Shown: positions 25,926 through 34,268 of the stretch, in pieces | Layout of the letters: each line of letters begins with the position of its first letter | Numbering within the stretch: position 1 is the stretch's first letter | NCBI GenBank assembly: GCA_019638675.1 | Contig: JAHBTE010000001.1 | Span: forward strand, 838,605 to 902,604 | Direction: 5' to 3' | Source: Fimbriimonadaceae bacterium | GTDB taxonomy: Bacteria > Armatimonadota > Fimbriimonadia > Fimbriimonadales > Fimbriimonadaceae | DNA: 64,000 nucleotides | Program-made: the position numbers and the translations under genes | The notes under the pieces: generated by a model | Told to the model about the DNA's origin: nothing | Database searches by the model: none | Seen by the model: only the letters and a program-made list of their open reading frames with translations

Positions 25926-27311
25926 ATGTCAGGTCCATTTCTCGGCATTAACATGGCATCGCAGTCGCTGCGGAACTTTCAGCGCGCGATTGATACAGCG
26001 GGTCACAACATTGCGAATGTGAACACCCGTGGGTATACGCGCCAAACCGTGGATTTCACCACGATGCCAAGCCTGCATTACTACAGTAATGGCACGCATT
26101 ACTTAGGGCAAGGCTCACTGATCAGTTCAATCAACCGTATCCGCGATGGTTATCTGGATACCAGTTTGAACAACGCGACGAGCCAGCAAAGCAAATACAA
26201 TACATTGGCGACGAACCTTCGGCGGATTGACCAAATCTATGGCGAACCATCTGATACAGGCATCAGCCAGGCGTTGGATCGGTTCTTCAACTCGTGGTCT
26301 GGTTTAGGTTCAAATCCATCCGGAACGGCGGAACGAGCAGAAGTTCAGCTCTCGGGTCAGGTGCTAACCGACCGTATTCGCAGTCGGTATGCCGACCTCT
26401 CAAATCTGGCGTCGAATCAGACTTTGCAAATCAACTCTACGGTTGCTCAAATCAACAACCTGGGCGGCCAAATTGCAGCTTTGAACCGTCAAATCACCAC
26501 TGCCTTGGCATCTGGTGGGTCACCAAACGATTTGATGGATCAGCGAGACCTGGCGATTGCCGATCTGAGCAAACTCACGAATATTTCCAAGGAAACTTTC
26601 CCCGACGGAAGTTATGCTGTTTACGCTTCGGGATTTACTCTCGTTCAAGGATCAGCGGCTAGAACATTTCCATCCACTTTCGATGAAGCGGCCGGGACAT
26701 TTACCGATGGCACGGTGACTTACAACATTCGAGGTGGATCACTTGCCGGACATTTGGGAGGATTGAACGAAACGAACTCCCAGATGACTAACCTCGACAA
26801 TCTTGCAAACGAATTGCGGACTCAGGTCAATACCACGCACATGACAGGAACAAACGCGCTAGGGAACACCGGCGTGAACTTCTTCAACGATGTGTTGGTG
26901 CCACCGCAAACGGGCGCGATTGATTTTAATTTGAGCATTGAAGTCAAATCCGATCCGAATGCGATTGCGGCTGGTTTAACCGGTGATGCGGGTGACGGTT
27001 CACTTGCGCATCTGTTTGCGGGAATGCGAGATTCCGCGCAGGTTGCCTTGGGGGGACGTTCCTTCACAAAGTTCTTTACCGACATCGTTTCAAAAGTGGC
27101 AAACGATGGCAACTACTACCAAAACGCCGCGGATACAGAATCGGCGGTTATGACTCAGATTTCTGAGCAACAGCAAGCCATCAGCGGAGTGAGTGTTGAC
27201 GACGAAATGGCGAACTTGATGAAATTACAACGTTCATACCAAGCCGCCGCGCGGGCTTTGACATTGTTCGACCAAGTGACCGAAGATTTGATCGGGATGC
27301 TGAGACGGTAA
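25926..27311 (+). CDS. flgK: Flagellar hook-associated protein 1 FlgK
   Basis: 461 aa. The N-terminus has INMASQSLRNFQRAIDTAGH and NIANVNTRGYTRQTVDF, the rod/hook/HAP signature. The middle has the FlgK-specific helical domain (RDLAIADLSKLTNISKETFP), and the C-terminus has GVSVDDEMANLMKLQRSYQA ending in DLIGML. FlgK forms the first hook-filament junction ring. It is at the short end for FlgK because the variable outer domain is small. Ribosome site AGGAG lies ahead of the ATG. Confidence 0.93.
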   Translation: MSGPFLGINMASQSLRNFQRAIDTAGHNIANVNTRGYTRQTVDFTTMPSLHYYSNGTHYLGQGSLISSINRIRDGYLDTSLNNATSQQSKYNTLATNLRRIDQIYGEPSDTGISQALDRFFNSWSGLGSNPSGTAERAEVQLSGQVLTDRIRSRYADLSNLASNQTLQINSTVAQINNLGGQIAALNRQITTALASGGSPNDLMDQRDLAIADLSKLTNISKETFPDGSYAVYASGFTLVQGSAARTFPSTFDEAAGTFTDGTVTYNIRGGSLAGHLGGLNETNSQMTNLDNLANELRTQVNTTHMTGTNALGNTGVNFFNDVLVPPQTGAIDFNLSIEVKSDPNAIAAGLTGDAGDGSLAHLFAGMRDSAQVALGGRSFTKFFTDIVSKVANDGNYYQNAADTESAVMTQISEQQQAISGVSVDDEMANLMKLQRSYQAAARALTLFDQVTEDLIGMLRR

Positions 27312-27322
27312 GGAGATAGAGA

Positions 27323-28207
27323 ATGAGAATTAGCACAGGTTATCAATTCGAAACTTACACGAACAACATCCAAAAAGCGCAGTCGGCGTACTTCAAAGTA
27401 CAGAAGCAGATCGCGACTGGACGGCAGTTTGAATCGGCAAGTGAAGATCCACTTCTCGCCCATCTTTCGATGAATTCTCGTCAGCTCAAAATGCGCTTTG
27501 AGCAGTACGACAAGAATCTTCGTAACGCAAAGGATTATCTCGGCAACAGCGAACAAGCTCTCGGAGAAATCAGCGATCTACTGAACCAAGCCTCTGTTTT
27601 CGCAATTCAGGGAGCTTCCAGTGCACTTGATCCTTCTGCGGCTCAAAGCCTTGCTGACCAAGTGGATGCGCTCCAAGATAAATTGGTACGCCTGGGCAAC
27701 AAACAAGGTTCTCAGGGCCAGTACATCTTTGCTGGGCAGAAATCTAACACTAAACCGTTCACTGAAATCGGAACGACTTTGCAATTCAACGGCGACGATT
27801 TGCCGATTCTTGCCGAAGTCCGATCGAGTGAATACATTCGGGTGAACGGACAAGGCATGGATGTGGCCATTGCCAACGTTTACAACGAGTTGGAAACGCT
27901 TAAAGCCAATCTGCAAAGCCACGACATTATCAAGCTTTCAGATGAAAGCGTGGCGAACCTCAAAACCTTACGCGACCAGATTGTAGGATTGCGCTCGAAT
28001 ATGGGGGCACGGCTTCAGAATGTCCAGCAACTCGAAACCGAAAACACGCGCAGAATCGACGATTTGACCGCCGAAATATCTGGTTTTGAAGAAGTTGACA
28101 TTACCGAGGCTTATGTTCGGTACCAACAAGCCGAAAATGCTTATAGTGCGGCTTTGCAAGTAGCAAGCCAAGGCATGGGGCTGAGCCTCATGGACTTTAT
28201 GAGATGA
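27323..28207 (+). CDS. flgL: Flagellar hook-associated protein 3 FlgL
   Basis: 294 aa flagellin-like junction protein. N-terminal helix MRISTGYQFETYTNNIQKAQ, then QKQIATGRQFESASEDPLLA, the typical S-x-x-D-P flagellin/FlgL segment, and the GQYIFAGQKSNTKPF hallmark of FlgL. The C-terminal helix ends YSAALQVASQGMGLSLMDFM. Sits between FlgK and the filament. Preceded by AAGGAGAT 8 bases before the ATG; overlaps fliW by four bases. Confidence 0.93.
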   Translation: MRISTGYQFETYTNNIQKAQSAYFKVQKQIATGRQFESASEDPLLAHLSMNSRQLKMRFEQYDKNLRNAKDYLGNSEQALGEISDLLNQASVFAIQGASSALDPSAAQSLADQVDALQDKLVRLGNKQGSQGQYIFAGQKSNTKPFTEIGTTLQFNGDDLPILAEVRSSEYIRVNGQGMDVAIANVYNELETLKANLQSHDIIKLSDESVANLKTLRDQIVGLRSNMGARLQNVQQLETENTRRIDDLTAEISGFEEVDITEAYVRYQQAENAYSAALQVASQGMGLSLMDFMR

Positions 28208-28668
28208 TGACCAGTAACGCGATTGAAACAACGCGCTTTGGAATGGTGGAGTTCACGACTGAGGATGTGGTGACTCTCCGCGATGGCCTGCTTGGCTTTC
28301 CGCAAAACCAGCGCTATATCGTGATCCAGCATAAGGAAGGGAGTCCTTTTTGCTGGCTCCAATCAGTGGAGTCAGGGGACTTGGCCTTTTTGGTCGTTGA
28401 TCCAGGGCACTACGTGACCGATTACGCTCCCGAAATGCCGGAGCAAGTGGCGACAGATTTACAACTCAGTGAAGAAACGCCTCGACTCGTCTATACTATT
28501 GTGACGATTCCGAAAGGTAAGCCAGATGATCTGACTCTGAACCTTGCGGGGCCGATCTTGATCAACGCAGAATCAAGGCTCGCTCAGCAAGTGGTTGTGG
28601 AAGACAATCGGTACCCGATCAGGTACAAGGTGTTTGCTTCAGGAAGCGACGGTAGCCAGGCAGCTTAA
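28204..28668 (+). CDS. fliW: Flagellar assembly factor FliW
   Basis: 154 aa, usual length. Motifs: [40 protein letters not shown] and the C-terminal [20 protein letters not shown]. FliW binds flagellin and, when free, binds CsrA and relieves CsrA repression of flagellin translation. The csrA gene directly follows, giving the classic FliW-CsrA-Hag partner-switch arrangement. Flagellin is not in this window. Confidence 0.95.
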   Translation: MMTSNAIETTRFGMVEFTTEDVVTLRDGLLGFPQNQRYIVIQHKEGSPFCWLQSVESGDLAFLVVDPGHYVTDYAPEMPEQVATDLQLSEETPRLVYTIVTIPKGKPDDLTLNLAGPILINAESRLAQQVVVEDNRYPIRYKVFASGSDGSQAA

Positions 28669-28706
28669 CACAAGCTGCCAGCGGCAAGCCATGGAGGGTA
28701 GAGCCT

Positions 28707-28913
28707 ATGCTGGTACTGACGAGAAAAGTCAACCAAAGTATCGTTATCGGAAACGAAATTGAAGTCGTTGTATTAGAAGTTCGCGGCGAACAAGTTCGGA
28801 TCGGCATTCGCGCGCCCCGCGATGTTGCTGTTCACCGGAAAGAGATTTTCGAACAGATTCAGGAAGAGAACGTCTCCGCATCGGAAACGGATGTCAGCGA
28901 CGTTCCTGATTAA
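28707..28913 (+). CDS. csrA: Carbon storage regulator CsrA
   Basis: 68 aa. Opens [20 protein letters not shown] and continues [27 protein letters not shown], the standard RNA-binding dimer. The C-terminal tail of about 15 acidic/serine residues is where FliW binds in Bacillus-type CsrA. The Shine-Dalgarno segment ATGGAGGG contains a GGA core like a CsrA target, so autoregulation is plausible. Last gene of the flagellar block. Confidence 0.97.
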   Translation: MLVLTRKVNQSIVIGNEIEVVVLEVRGEQVRIGIRAPRDVAVHRKEIFEQIQEENVSASETDVSDVPD

Positions 28914-28960
28914 ATAGCTTGATTTATTGCAGGTGCGCCGGTATATTTTCAACTGGTGAC

Positions 28961-30139
28961 ATGAAGATGTATTCTGCGCTCCTGGCTGGGTTGATTTTAA
29001 ACGGATGTTCTTCTCCGTCCAATCCTATCCCTTCAATAGAAGATCCAACCATTGCTCATAGTTTCGAACCTTATTTTATTAATAATCTTAAAGTCCGCAG
29101 AGAGGTGAAAGGGTGGAATGAATACACAGTTCCTTTCAAAACCACTCGGGCAGAAAGACAAAGAACTTTTAACCAGTTGTGGGTTGAAACCAGAAAACTT
29201 CCTTCAATTGAAGAACTGCCTAAGGGAACAGAACGCTCGCTAGCTAAAGTAGCCGACCGGGTTGAAGGCGTCTACCGTCGCTTGGTTCCTAAAACCTGGT
29301 CGCCGGCAGACAAAGCGTTTGCGCTTTACAAGCTGTGCGGGTTTTGGGGAGTCAGGAACGTATTTTACAAATACGATCTGTTAAAACTTTTAGGAACCCC
29401 TGAATGGAATAAGCAAGTGCCGACTATGTGGTCTACCTATCAAGAATTGGATGAGCCAGGAGGAGTCTGCGCAACTTTTGTTGGTACTTCAACTGCATTG
29501 GCTCAGGAGATATTAAAAAGGAATACCGAACTCTCAGGGTGGTTGATAGCTTACATACATATTGATCTAGGCCCCACCTCATCCAGTTCTCCGAATCACG
29601 CGATTATGACTCTGAGGGATCCTGAGGGTTATTATGTTTCGCTAATGGATGTGACGATGATGAGGGAAGTATTACGTGATAAAAGCATCCGGTCAGCCCG
29701 TAAGGGTTTGATTACGGATCCAGATTATGAACCTTCTTGGTACGATCAGCAAGGAGGCACTCAAACTGTTTGGGAAATGGAGATTCAGCTTACACGAGGA
29801 ATGCTTGGCAGAGCTGCGTGGACGGACTCGGACGGATATAAAACGGGTATCTCTCGAACTAAGGAGGAGCGTGATGCGTGGTATGCAAAAAATGGAAGAA
29901 AAAAAGTAGGCGATACATACGAGGGAGTTCCAAATCCAAAGCATGTACTTACTACTCGAGGGCTTGCTGCATATGAAGACGGTTATTCACGATATGTTAT
30001 TAGTCAATATGTGGGTGGAGGTGCTGCTAAGAAGTGGTGGGCCAGTACTGAAACAGCAAAAAGAAGAAACGAAATCAGTGGGCTGAAACACAAATATTTT
30101 CTTGAAGTCGACAGTTTTAACAAAACGATTGGTCTATGA
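28961..30139 (+). CDS. Lipoprotein with a transglutaminase-like Cys-His-Asp arrangement
   Basis: 392 aa from the ATG at 28961; an earlier in-frame start at 28919 would destroy the signal peptide. The lipobox LNGC follows a short hydrophobic core, so it should be membrane anchored. GGVCATFVGTSTALAQEIL, then NHAIMTLRDPEGYYVSLMDV, places Cys, His and Asp in the order seen in transglutaminase-like cysteine peptidases, although I cannot confirm the fold. Trp and Tyr are frequent. Codon use looks more A+T-rich than in the flagellar genes. Not obviously part of the flagellar operon despite its position. Confidence 0.5.
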   Translation: MKMYSALLAGLILNGCSSPSNPIPSIEDPTIAHSFEPYFINNLKVRREVKGWNEYTVPFKTTRAERQRTFNQLWVETRKLPSIEELPKGTERSLAKVADRVEGVYRRLVPKTWSPADKAFALYKLCGFWGVRNVFYKYDLLKLLGTPEWNKQVPTMWSTYQELDEPGGVCATFVGTSTALAQEILKRNTELSGWLIAYIHIDLGPTSSSSPNHAIMTLRDPEGYYVSLMDVTMMREVLRDKSIRSARKGLITDPDYEPSWYDQQGGTQTVWEMEIQLTRGMLGRAAWTDSDGYKTGISRTKEERDAWYAKNGRKKVGDTYEGVPNPKHVLTTRGLAAYEDGYSRYVISQYVGGGAAKKWWASTETAKRRNEISGLKHKYFLEVDSFNKTIGL

Positions 30140-30142
30140 CAT

Positions 30143-31006
30143 TCACGGCTGTGCTTCACCCGCCCAATTCCACAGCCGCTGGACGTTGACTTCGTGCATC
30201 GTGTCAGCTTCCGGAGTCTCGACGACAATCGGAGTCCTCTCAAACCGAGCGTCGTGCACTAAGCATCGGAACGCGGTTTCGCCAATTTCGCCCTCTCCCA
30301 AATGGTTGTGGCGATCCACTTTGGTTCCCAGAGCTTTTTTGCTATCATTACAATGGATGACTTTGATGACATCACAGCCAATCAAGCGGTCGAACTCGGC
30401 AAACGTAGCTTCATAGGTTTCTTTGGTGCGGATATCGTAACCCGCTGCAAAGATGTGGCAAGTATCCAGGCAGATTGCAAGATTTTTCGGGCTTTTTGTC
30501 AGTTCAAGAAGCTTGGCGAGATGTTCGAACTTGTAGTTCAGCGAAGATCCTTGGCCAGCGGTTGTTTCCATAAGCAGAGTGACTCCATCTGGAATTTCGT
30601 TGAGCAATCCGATGGTCTGCTCCGCAACCATTTGAAGTCCAACATCTTCGCCCTGGCCCATGTGTGCGCCCATGTGCGAAACGACGTACGGAATTTTGAG
30701 TTCGGCGCATCGTGTGAGTTCTCGGGTGAGAGCTTCGCGGGACATCGCTTGCTTTTCAGGGTCAGGAGCGCAAAGATTGATGAGATAGCTGTCGTGGCTC
30801 ACCATCGCCTGGGGGTCGATCCCGGTTTCCTGAATCGCTGCGGCGAGTTTTTCGCTTGCATCTGGAGCTAAGGGTTTTGACTTCCATTGCTGGGGTGACG
30901 AAGTAAAAATTTGAATTGCCGTACACCCGATAGCTTTGCCTCGGCGGACGGCATCCGGGAGTCCTTTTCCGGTTGGCATATGGGCTCCAATGAGGGTGGC
31001 AGGCAT
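30143..31006 (-). CDS. nfo: Endonuclease IV (AP endonuclease)
   Basis: 287 aa from the ATG at 31006. A longer in-frame start at 31180 would pass through a terminator and is rejected. Family motifs: GAHMPTGKGLPDAVRRGKAI, QIFTSSPQQWK, SHDSYLINL, METTAGQGSSLNYKFEHLA, CLDTCHIFAAGYDIRT and KVIHCNDSKKALGTKVDRHN HLGEG; the His, Asp and Glu residues bind three zinc ions. It incises DNA at abasic sites in base-excision repair. Confidence 0.95.
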   Translation of the reverse strand: MPATLIGAHMPTGKGLPDAVRRGKAIGCTAIQIFTSSPQQWKSKPLAPDASEKLAAAIQETGIDPQAMVSHDSYLINLCAPDPEKQAMSREALTRELTRCAELKIPYVVSHMGAHMGQGEDVGLQMVAEQTIGLLNEIPDGVTLLMETTAGQGSSLNYKFEHLAKLLELTKSPKNLAICLDTCHIFAAGYDIRTKETYEATFAEFDRLIGCDVIKVIHCNDSKKALGTKVDRHNHLGEGEIGETAFRCLVHDARFERTPIVVETPEADTMHEVNVQRLWNWAGEAQP

Positions 31007-31042
31007 GGATTTTAGGTTACCTATCAAAAGGTGAAGGGGCGC

Positions 31043-31073
31043 AAAAAATCCCCAAGACATTGCTTGGGGATTT
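31043..31073 (-). terminator. Intrinsic terminator after the PEP-CTERM gene
   Basis: On the minus strand an AAATCCCCAAG stem pairs with CTTGGGGATTT across a six-base loop and is followed by a run of T. It lies between the PEP-CTERM stop at 31095 and the start of nfo at 31006, so nfo needs its own promoter or readthrough. Confidence 0.85.
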
Positions 31074-31094
31074 CTATAGTTTTGAATTGGTGTT

Positions 31095-31688
31095 TTACTT
31101 GCGTTTGCGACGAGCGGCCGCAAGCGCGATCCCGCCCAACACAAGCAGAGATGCTGGTTCTGGAACAGGTGCCCCTGCAATTACGTCCCCTTGTCCGTTT
31201 CCAATCCCAAGATCGTACGTTACATCATCAAACAGTGTCGCGCTGAAGTCAAATGTGGTCATTACTGCGATGTACTGGGTGTTTGCTGTGAGCGCAATTC
31301 CACTAAGTGTTGAGCGTCCAGAATTGCCGGAAAAATACGAGCCGGATAGAACGTTTAGGGTAGCACTCGAATCATCATTTCCTGCAAGGAAGTTGACTGT
31401 CGCATCGCCGGAATTAAATGACGGGGTGTAAAGCAGCAGGTAAGTATCAGCACTGGGGTTACTTGTGCGAATCGCCATTTCAACGTCGTACGTGCCTGAC
31501 TGCGTGACATAGAAATCAAAAGAATGGTAATTGACTTCTAGTCCGCTAAAGTCAATCGAACCTGATTCATCAACACGATCGAAGACTGGATCATTAAAGG
31601 TCAAGACTTGGTTGTTCAGCACTAGGTTTGTCGCAAACGCTGAATTGCTAACCGCAATTGCAAATGCTGTGATTGCTAATTTTTTCAT
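31095..31688 (-). CDS. PEP-CTERM sorting-domain protein
   Basis: 197 aa from the ATG at 31688, giving the signal peptide MKKLAITAFAIAVSNSAFA. A beta-rich body with pre-peptidase-like features (SFDFYVTQSGTYDVEMAIRT, DTYLLLYTPSFN) resembles carbohydrate- or surface-associated domains. The C-terminus PVPEPASLLVLGGIALAAAR RKRK is a textbook PEP-CTERM signal: the PEP motif, a membrane helix and a basic tail. Such proteins are cut by exosortase and sent to the surface or the extracellular matrix. No exosortase gene is present here. Confidence 0.9.
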   Translation of the reverse strand: MKKLAITAFAIAVSNSAFATNLVLNNQVLTFNDPVFDRVDESGSIDFSGLEVNYHSFDFYVTQSGTYDVEMAIRTSNPSADTYLLLYTPSFNSGDATVNFLAGNDDSSATLNVLSGSYFSGNSGRSTLSGIALTANTQYIAVMTTFDFSATLFDDVTYDLGIGNGQGDVIAGAPVPEPASLLVLGGIALAAARRKRK

Positions 31689-31814
31689 TGGGAAAGTTCC
31701 TCTCAACACCCGAGCAAAGCCGGGCGGCAACCCCAATATACATATATGGATTGTTAAGACGGATGGTAAAAATACGGGGTTGGGTAATTATTTATGAAAC
31801 TACTTGTATCGATA

Positions 31815-32606
31815 TCATTCACTTAACAGATGCTGGATTAAGTTCAAAAAGTCATCCCTAGCGTATTTTTCGAGCCACGGTTCATGGCCGCAGTCAGGAA
31901 GTTCCACATATTCCAACTGCGGAATATGCGGTTTTAAATCGTCGTAGATCAGTTCGCCAGGATGAGGGTCTTGACGGCCCTGAATAAGAGTGACCGGGCA
32001 GGCGATGGATGCAAATCTAGCCGGCTCAATGCCTTCTGACTGTAAGCGCATGGCGTCTCGCCACGTTTCCGCATGCCCATCTGGGTCGAGTTCTGTGCCG
32101 GAATCAGGAAATGGGTCAGCTATTGGTGAGTGGGCTTGGAGAGAAGTTGCGTATTCAGCATAGGCTCTGAATGCGGCTTGCCGCTCAATATCTGACCCAG
32201 CATTTGCAACCGCCGCTTTTAACTCTGCCTTGCGAATCGGGTCGGTTCTTTCATTGATGCGCCTTTCATATTCCGCTCTGCTTTTGGTTGAGTATGTGCC
32301 GCATCCCACTAAAATCAGTCTTCGGCAAAGGTGAGGAAACTGGCTCGCAAAAGACAGCGTCAGCATCGCTCCCCAAGAGTGTCCAAGAATATTGGAGGGT
32401 TCTTGAATAATTGCCGCCATGTCGGCAACGTGCTGGTTAACGGTTAGTGGAACCTTGCCGGAGTATCGTTGCAGGATTTCGCGGGGTCGAAGTTCAATGG
32501 GCAACGCATTCGATAACCCGTGCAAAGATCCTTGCGCGCCTGGCCCGCCATGAATCAGGAACAGTTTTGGCGGCAAATTATCTTCGGCCAAGGCTGGTGC
32601 TAGCAC
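31815..32606 (-). CDS. Alpha/beta hydrolase, proline iminopeptidase-like (S33)
   Basis: 263 aa. HGGPG near residue 20 is the oxyanion-hole motif of prolyl iminopeptidases, GHSWG near 74 holds the nucleophilic serine, and CGHEPWLEKYA near the C-terminus supplies the histidine; an Asp follows IQGRQDPHP. The cap domain between them is helical. It could remove N-terminal proline from peptides or hydrolyse esters. Divergent from the phosphohexomutase gene with a 40-base gap. Confidence 0.78.
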   Translation of the reverse strand: MLAPALAEDNLPPKLFLIHGGPGAQGSLHGLSNALPIELRPREILQRYSGKVPLTVNQHVADMAAIIQEPSNILGHSWGAMLTLSFASQFPHLCRRLILVGCGTYSTKSRAEYERRINERTDPIRKAELKAAVANAGSDIERQAAFRAYAEYATSLQAHSPIADPFPDSGTELDPDGHAETWRDAMRLQSEGIEPARFASIACPVTLIQGRQDPHPGELIYDDLKPHIPQLEYVELPDCGHEPWLEKYARDDFLNLIQHLLSE

Positions 32607-32646
32607 AGGGTCAGTTTATCTGAGACGGGTACCCTGAACACCAATC

Positions 32647-34002
32647 ATGGGGCAGTATTTAGCGTGCTTTAAAGCGTACGACGTGCGAGGCAAAGTTCCG
32701 AGCGAATTGAATCCGGAAGTGGCGTACGCGATTGGTCGCGCATATGCCCAAAAAACCGGCGCGAAAACCGTTTGCGTTGGATACGATATTCGCCTCACCG
32801 GGCCAGAACTTGCGGAATCTCTCAGTCGTGGCCTCAATGAAGAAGGCTGCAATGTCATCGATTTAGGCATGATTGGCACAGAAATAGTGTACTTTGCAAC
32901 CGCTCATTACGGTTACGATGGCGGCATCATGATTACGGCGAGCCACAATCCGCCGGAATACAACGGTATGAAAATGGTGCGGCAAGAAAGCCGTCCCATC
33001 AGTGGTGACACTGGCCTTTACGACATTGAAGAATTGGCGCACAAAGTGCTTCAGGGTGGAGTTCCTGTGGGAACGGGTGGCGGTTCAATCACCCAAAAGG
33101 ATTGCTACGCCGACTTTGTTCAGCACCTGCTCAAAATCTGCCCTGAGAGTGAACTTAAAGATTTCAAGGTTCTTGCCAGCCCAGGAAATGGCGCGGCGGG
33201 AATTGCCATGGAAGCGTTGATGCCCCACCTGCCGTTGCAAGTGACCAAGATGATGTTCGAGCCGGATGGTCACTTCCCGAACGGAGTGCCAAATCCGATT
33301 TTGGAAGAGAGCCGTGCACCAGTCGAGGCAGAGCTAGCGAAAGGCGGTTACGACCTCGGAATTGCATGGGATGGGGACTACGATCGGTGCTTTTTGCTAG
33401 ATGAAAAAGGCAACTTTATCGAAGGATATTATATAGTTGGGCTTCTCGCCCAAGCGATTTTGGTTGACAATCCGGGTGCGACAATCATCTACGATCCGCG
33501 CTTGATGTGGAACACGCTGGAGATCGTTGCGGAATCAGGTGGTCGAGCGGTGATGTGCAAAAGCGGTCACGCCTTCATTAAAGAAAAAATGCGCGCTGAA
33601 AACGCGGTTTATGGTGGAGAAATGAGCGCTCACCACTACTTCCGCGATCATTGGTATTGCGATAGCGGCATGATTCCGATGTTGCTTGTTCTCAAGCTCA
33701 TGGCGAAAACCGGCAAAACGTTAGGCGATCTCGTGGGCGCGATGATCGAAAAATTCCCCTGCTCCGGTGAAGTGAATAGTACGGTGGATGATGTTCCGAC
33801 TGTGTTAGCACGCGCCGAAGCCGCATATCCAGGAGGAATTGTGGATAGAACCGACGGCATTAGCATCGAATTCCCGGAATGGCGGTTTAACCTTCGTGGA
33901 AGCAATACCGAACCAGTGATTCGTTTGAACGTAGAAACGCGGGCTGATGCCGATTTAATGCGCTCTAAAACACAGGAATTACTTGCGCTTATCCGCGCAT
34001 AG
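32647..34002 (+). CDS. manB: Phosphomannomutase / phosphoglucomutase
   Basis: 451 aa alpha-D-phosphohexomutase. FKAYDVRGKVPSELNPEVAY opens the fold; the phosphoserine loop is TASHNPPEYNGMK, the metal loop DGDYDRC, the sugar-binding loop GEMSAHHYF, and the phosphate-binding loop FNLRGSNTEPVIRLNVE. GEMSAHHYF is the form seen in ManB/AlgC dual-specificity enzymes. Supplies mannose-1-phosphate or glucose-1-phosphate for polysaccharide synthesis. The gene symbol is a best fit; glmM is excluded by the sugar loop. Confidence 0.88.
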   Translation: MGQYLACFKAYDVRGKVPSELNPEVAYAIGRAYAQKTGAKTVCVGYDIRLTGPELAESLSRGLNEEGCNVIDLGMIGTEIVYFATAHYGYDGGIMITASHNPPEYNGMKMVRQESRPISGDTGLYDIEELAHKVLQGGVPVGTGGGSITQKDCYADFVQHLLKICPESELKDFKVLASPGNGAAGIAMEALMPHLPLQVTKMMFEPDGHFPNGVPNPILEESRAPVEAELAKGGYDLGIAWDGDYDRCFLLDEKGNFIEGYYIVGLLAQAILVDNPGATIIYDPRLMWNTLEIVAESGGRAVMCKSGHAFIKEKMRAENAVYGGEMSAHHYFRDHWYCDSGMIPMLLVLKLMAKTGKTLGDLVGAMIEKFPCSGEVNSTVDDVPTVLARAEAAYPGGIVDRTDGISIEFPEWRFNLRGSNTEPVIRLNVETRADADLMRSKTQELLALIRA

Positions 34003-34059
34003 CTAGTTCGCAAGCGAATTGTATTCAGGACTAAGTACCCAGTGATTCTAACAGGGTCC

Positions 34060-34208
34060 GGGGAGCCTCTTGTAGTTGGACCATAATTACATCCGGTGGA
34101 GAGTGTAACTCTCTACTGGAGACGCAATTTGGAGGCGTCGCCGAGCCGAGGGTGTTTGGGCTTGGTTCTCACAGGGAACTTAAGGAAAGTTGTGAGGAAC
34201 AGCTCCCC
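34060..34208 (+). ncRNA. Multi-hairpin structured leader RNA of the SLH porin gene
   Basis: A 149-nt segment closed by GGGGAGC (34060-34066) pairing with GCTCCCC (34202-34208). Five helices lie inside: TGTAGTT/AATTACA (34071-34077 with 34085-34091); a 12-bp stem 34093-34104 with 34108-34119 around a GTA loop; GACGC/GCGTC (34121-34125 with 34135-34139); CCGAGCC/GGCTTGG (34141-34147 with 34159-34165); and TTCTCACA paired with TGTGAGGAA with one bulge (34166-34173 with 34191-34199). A closed multibranch of this density in a 5' leader is the form of a riboswitch or stable regulatory RNA. It matches no class I know. Ligand and function unknown. Confidence 0.5.
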
Positions 34209-34238
34209 TATTCGGGTTGAGCGATTCATTCATTTGGC

Positions 34239-34259
34239 GTTTCCCCTCTTAGGAGAAAC
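34239..34259 (+). promoter_or_regulatory. Hairpin sequestering the Shine-Dalgarno site of the SLH porin gene
   Basis: GTTTC at 34239-34243 pairs with GAAAC at 34255-34259, and CCT pairs with AGG across a CTT loop with a single C-A mismatch. The AGGAG ribosome site (34251-34255) is inside the 3' arm, ten bases before the ATG at 34269. Opening of this hairpin would be needed for translation initiation. Confidence 0.55.
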
Positions 34260-34268
34260 AAAACAAAA

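Noticed and set aside
31007-31180. Longer N-terminus of endonuclease IV
   Set aside because: It would translate through the terminator of the PEP-CTERM gene, and the family starts at the ATG at 31006.
34060-34208. Lysine riboswitch before the SLH porin
   Set aside because: A GCGTCGCCGAG string is reminiscent, but the remaining conserved junction elements and the gene context do not fit.
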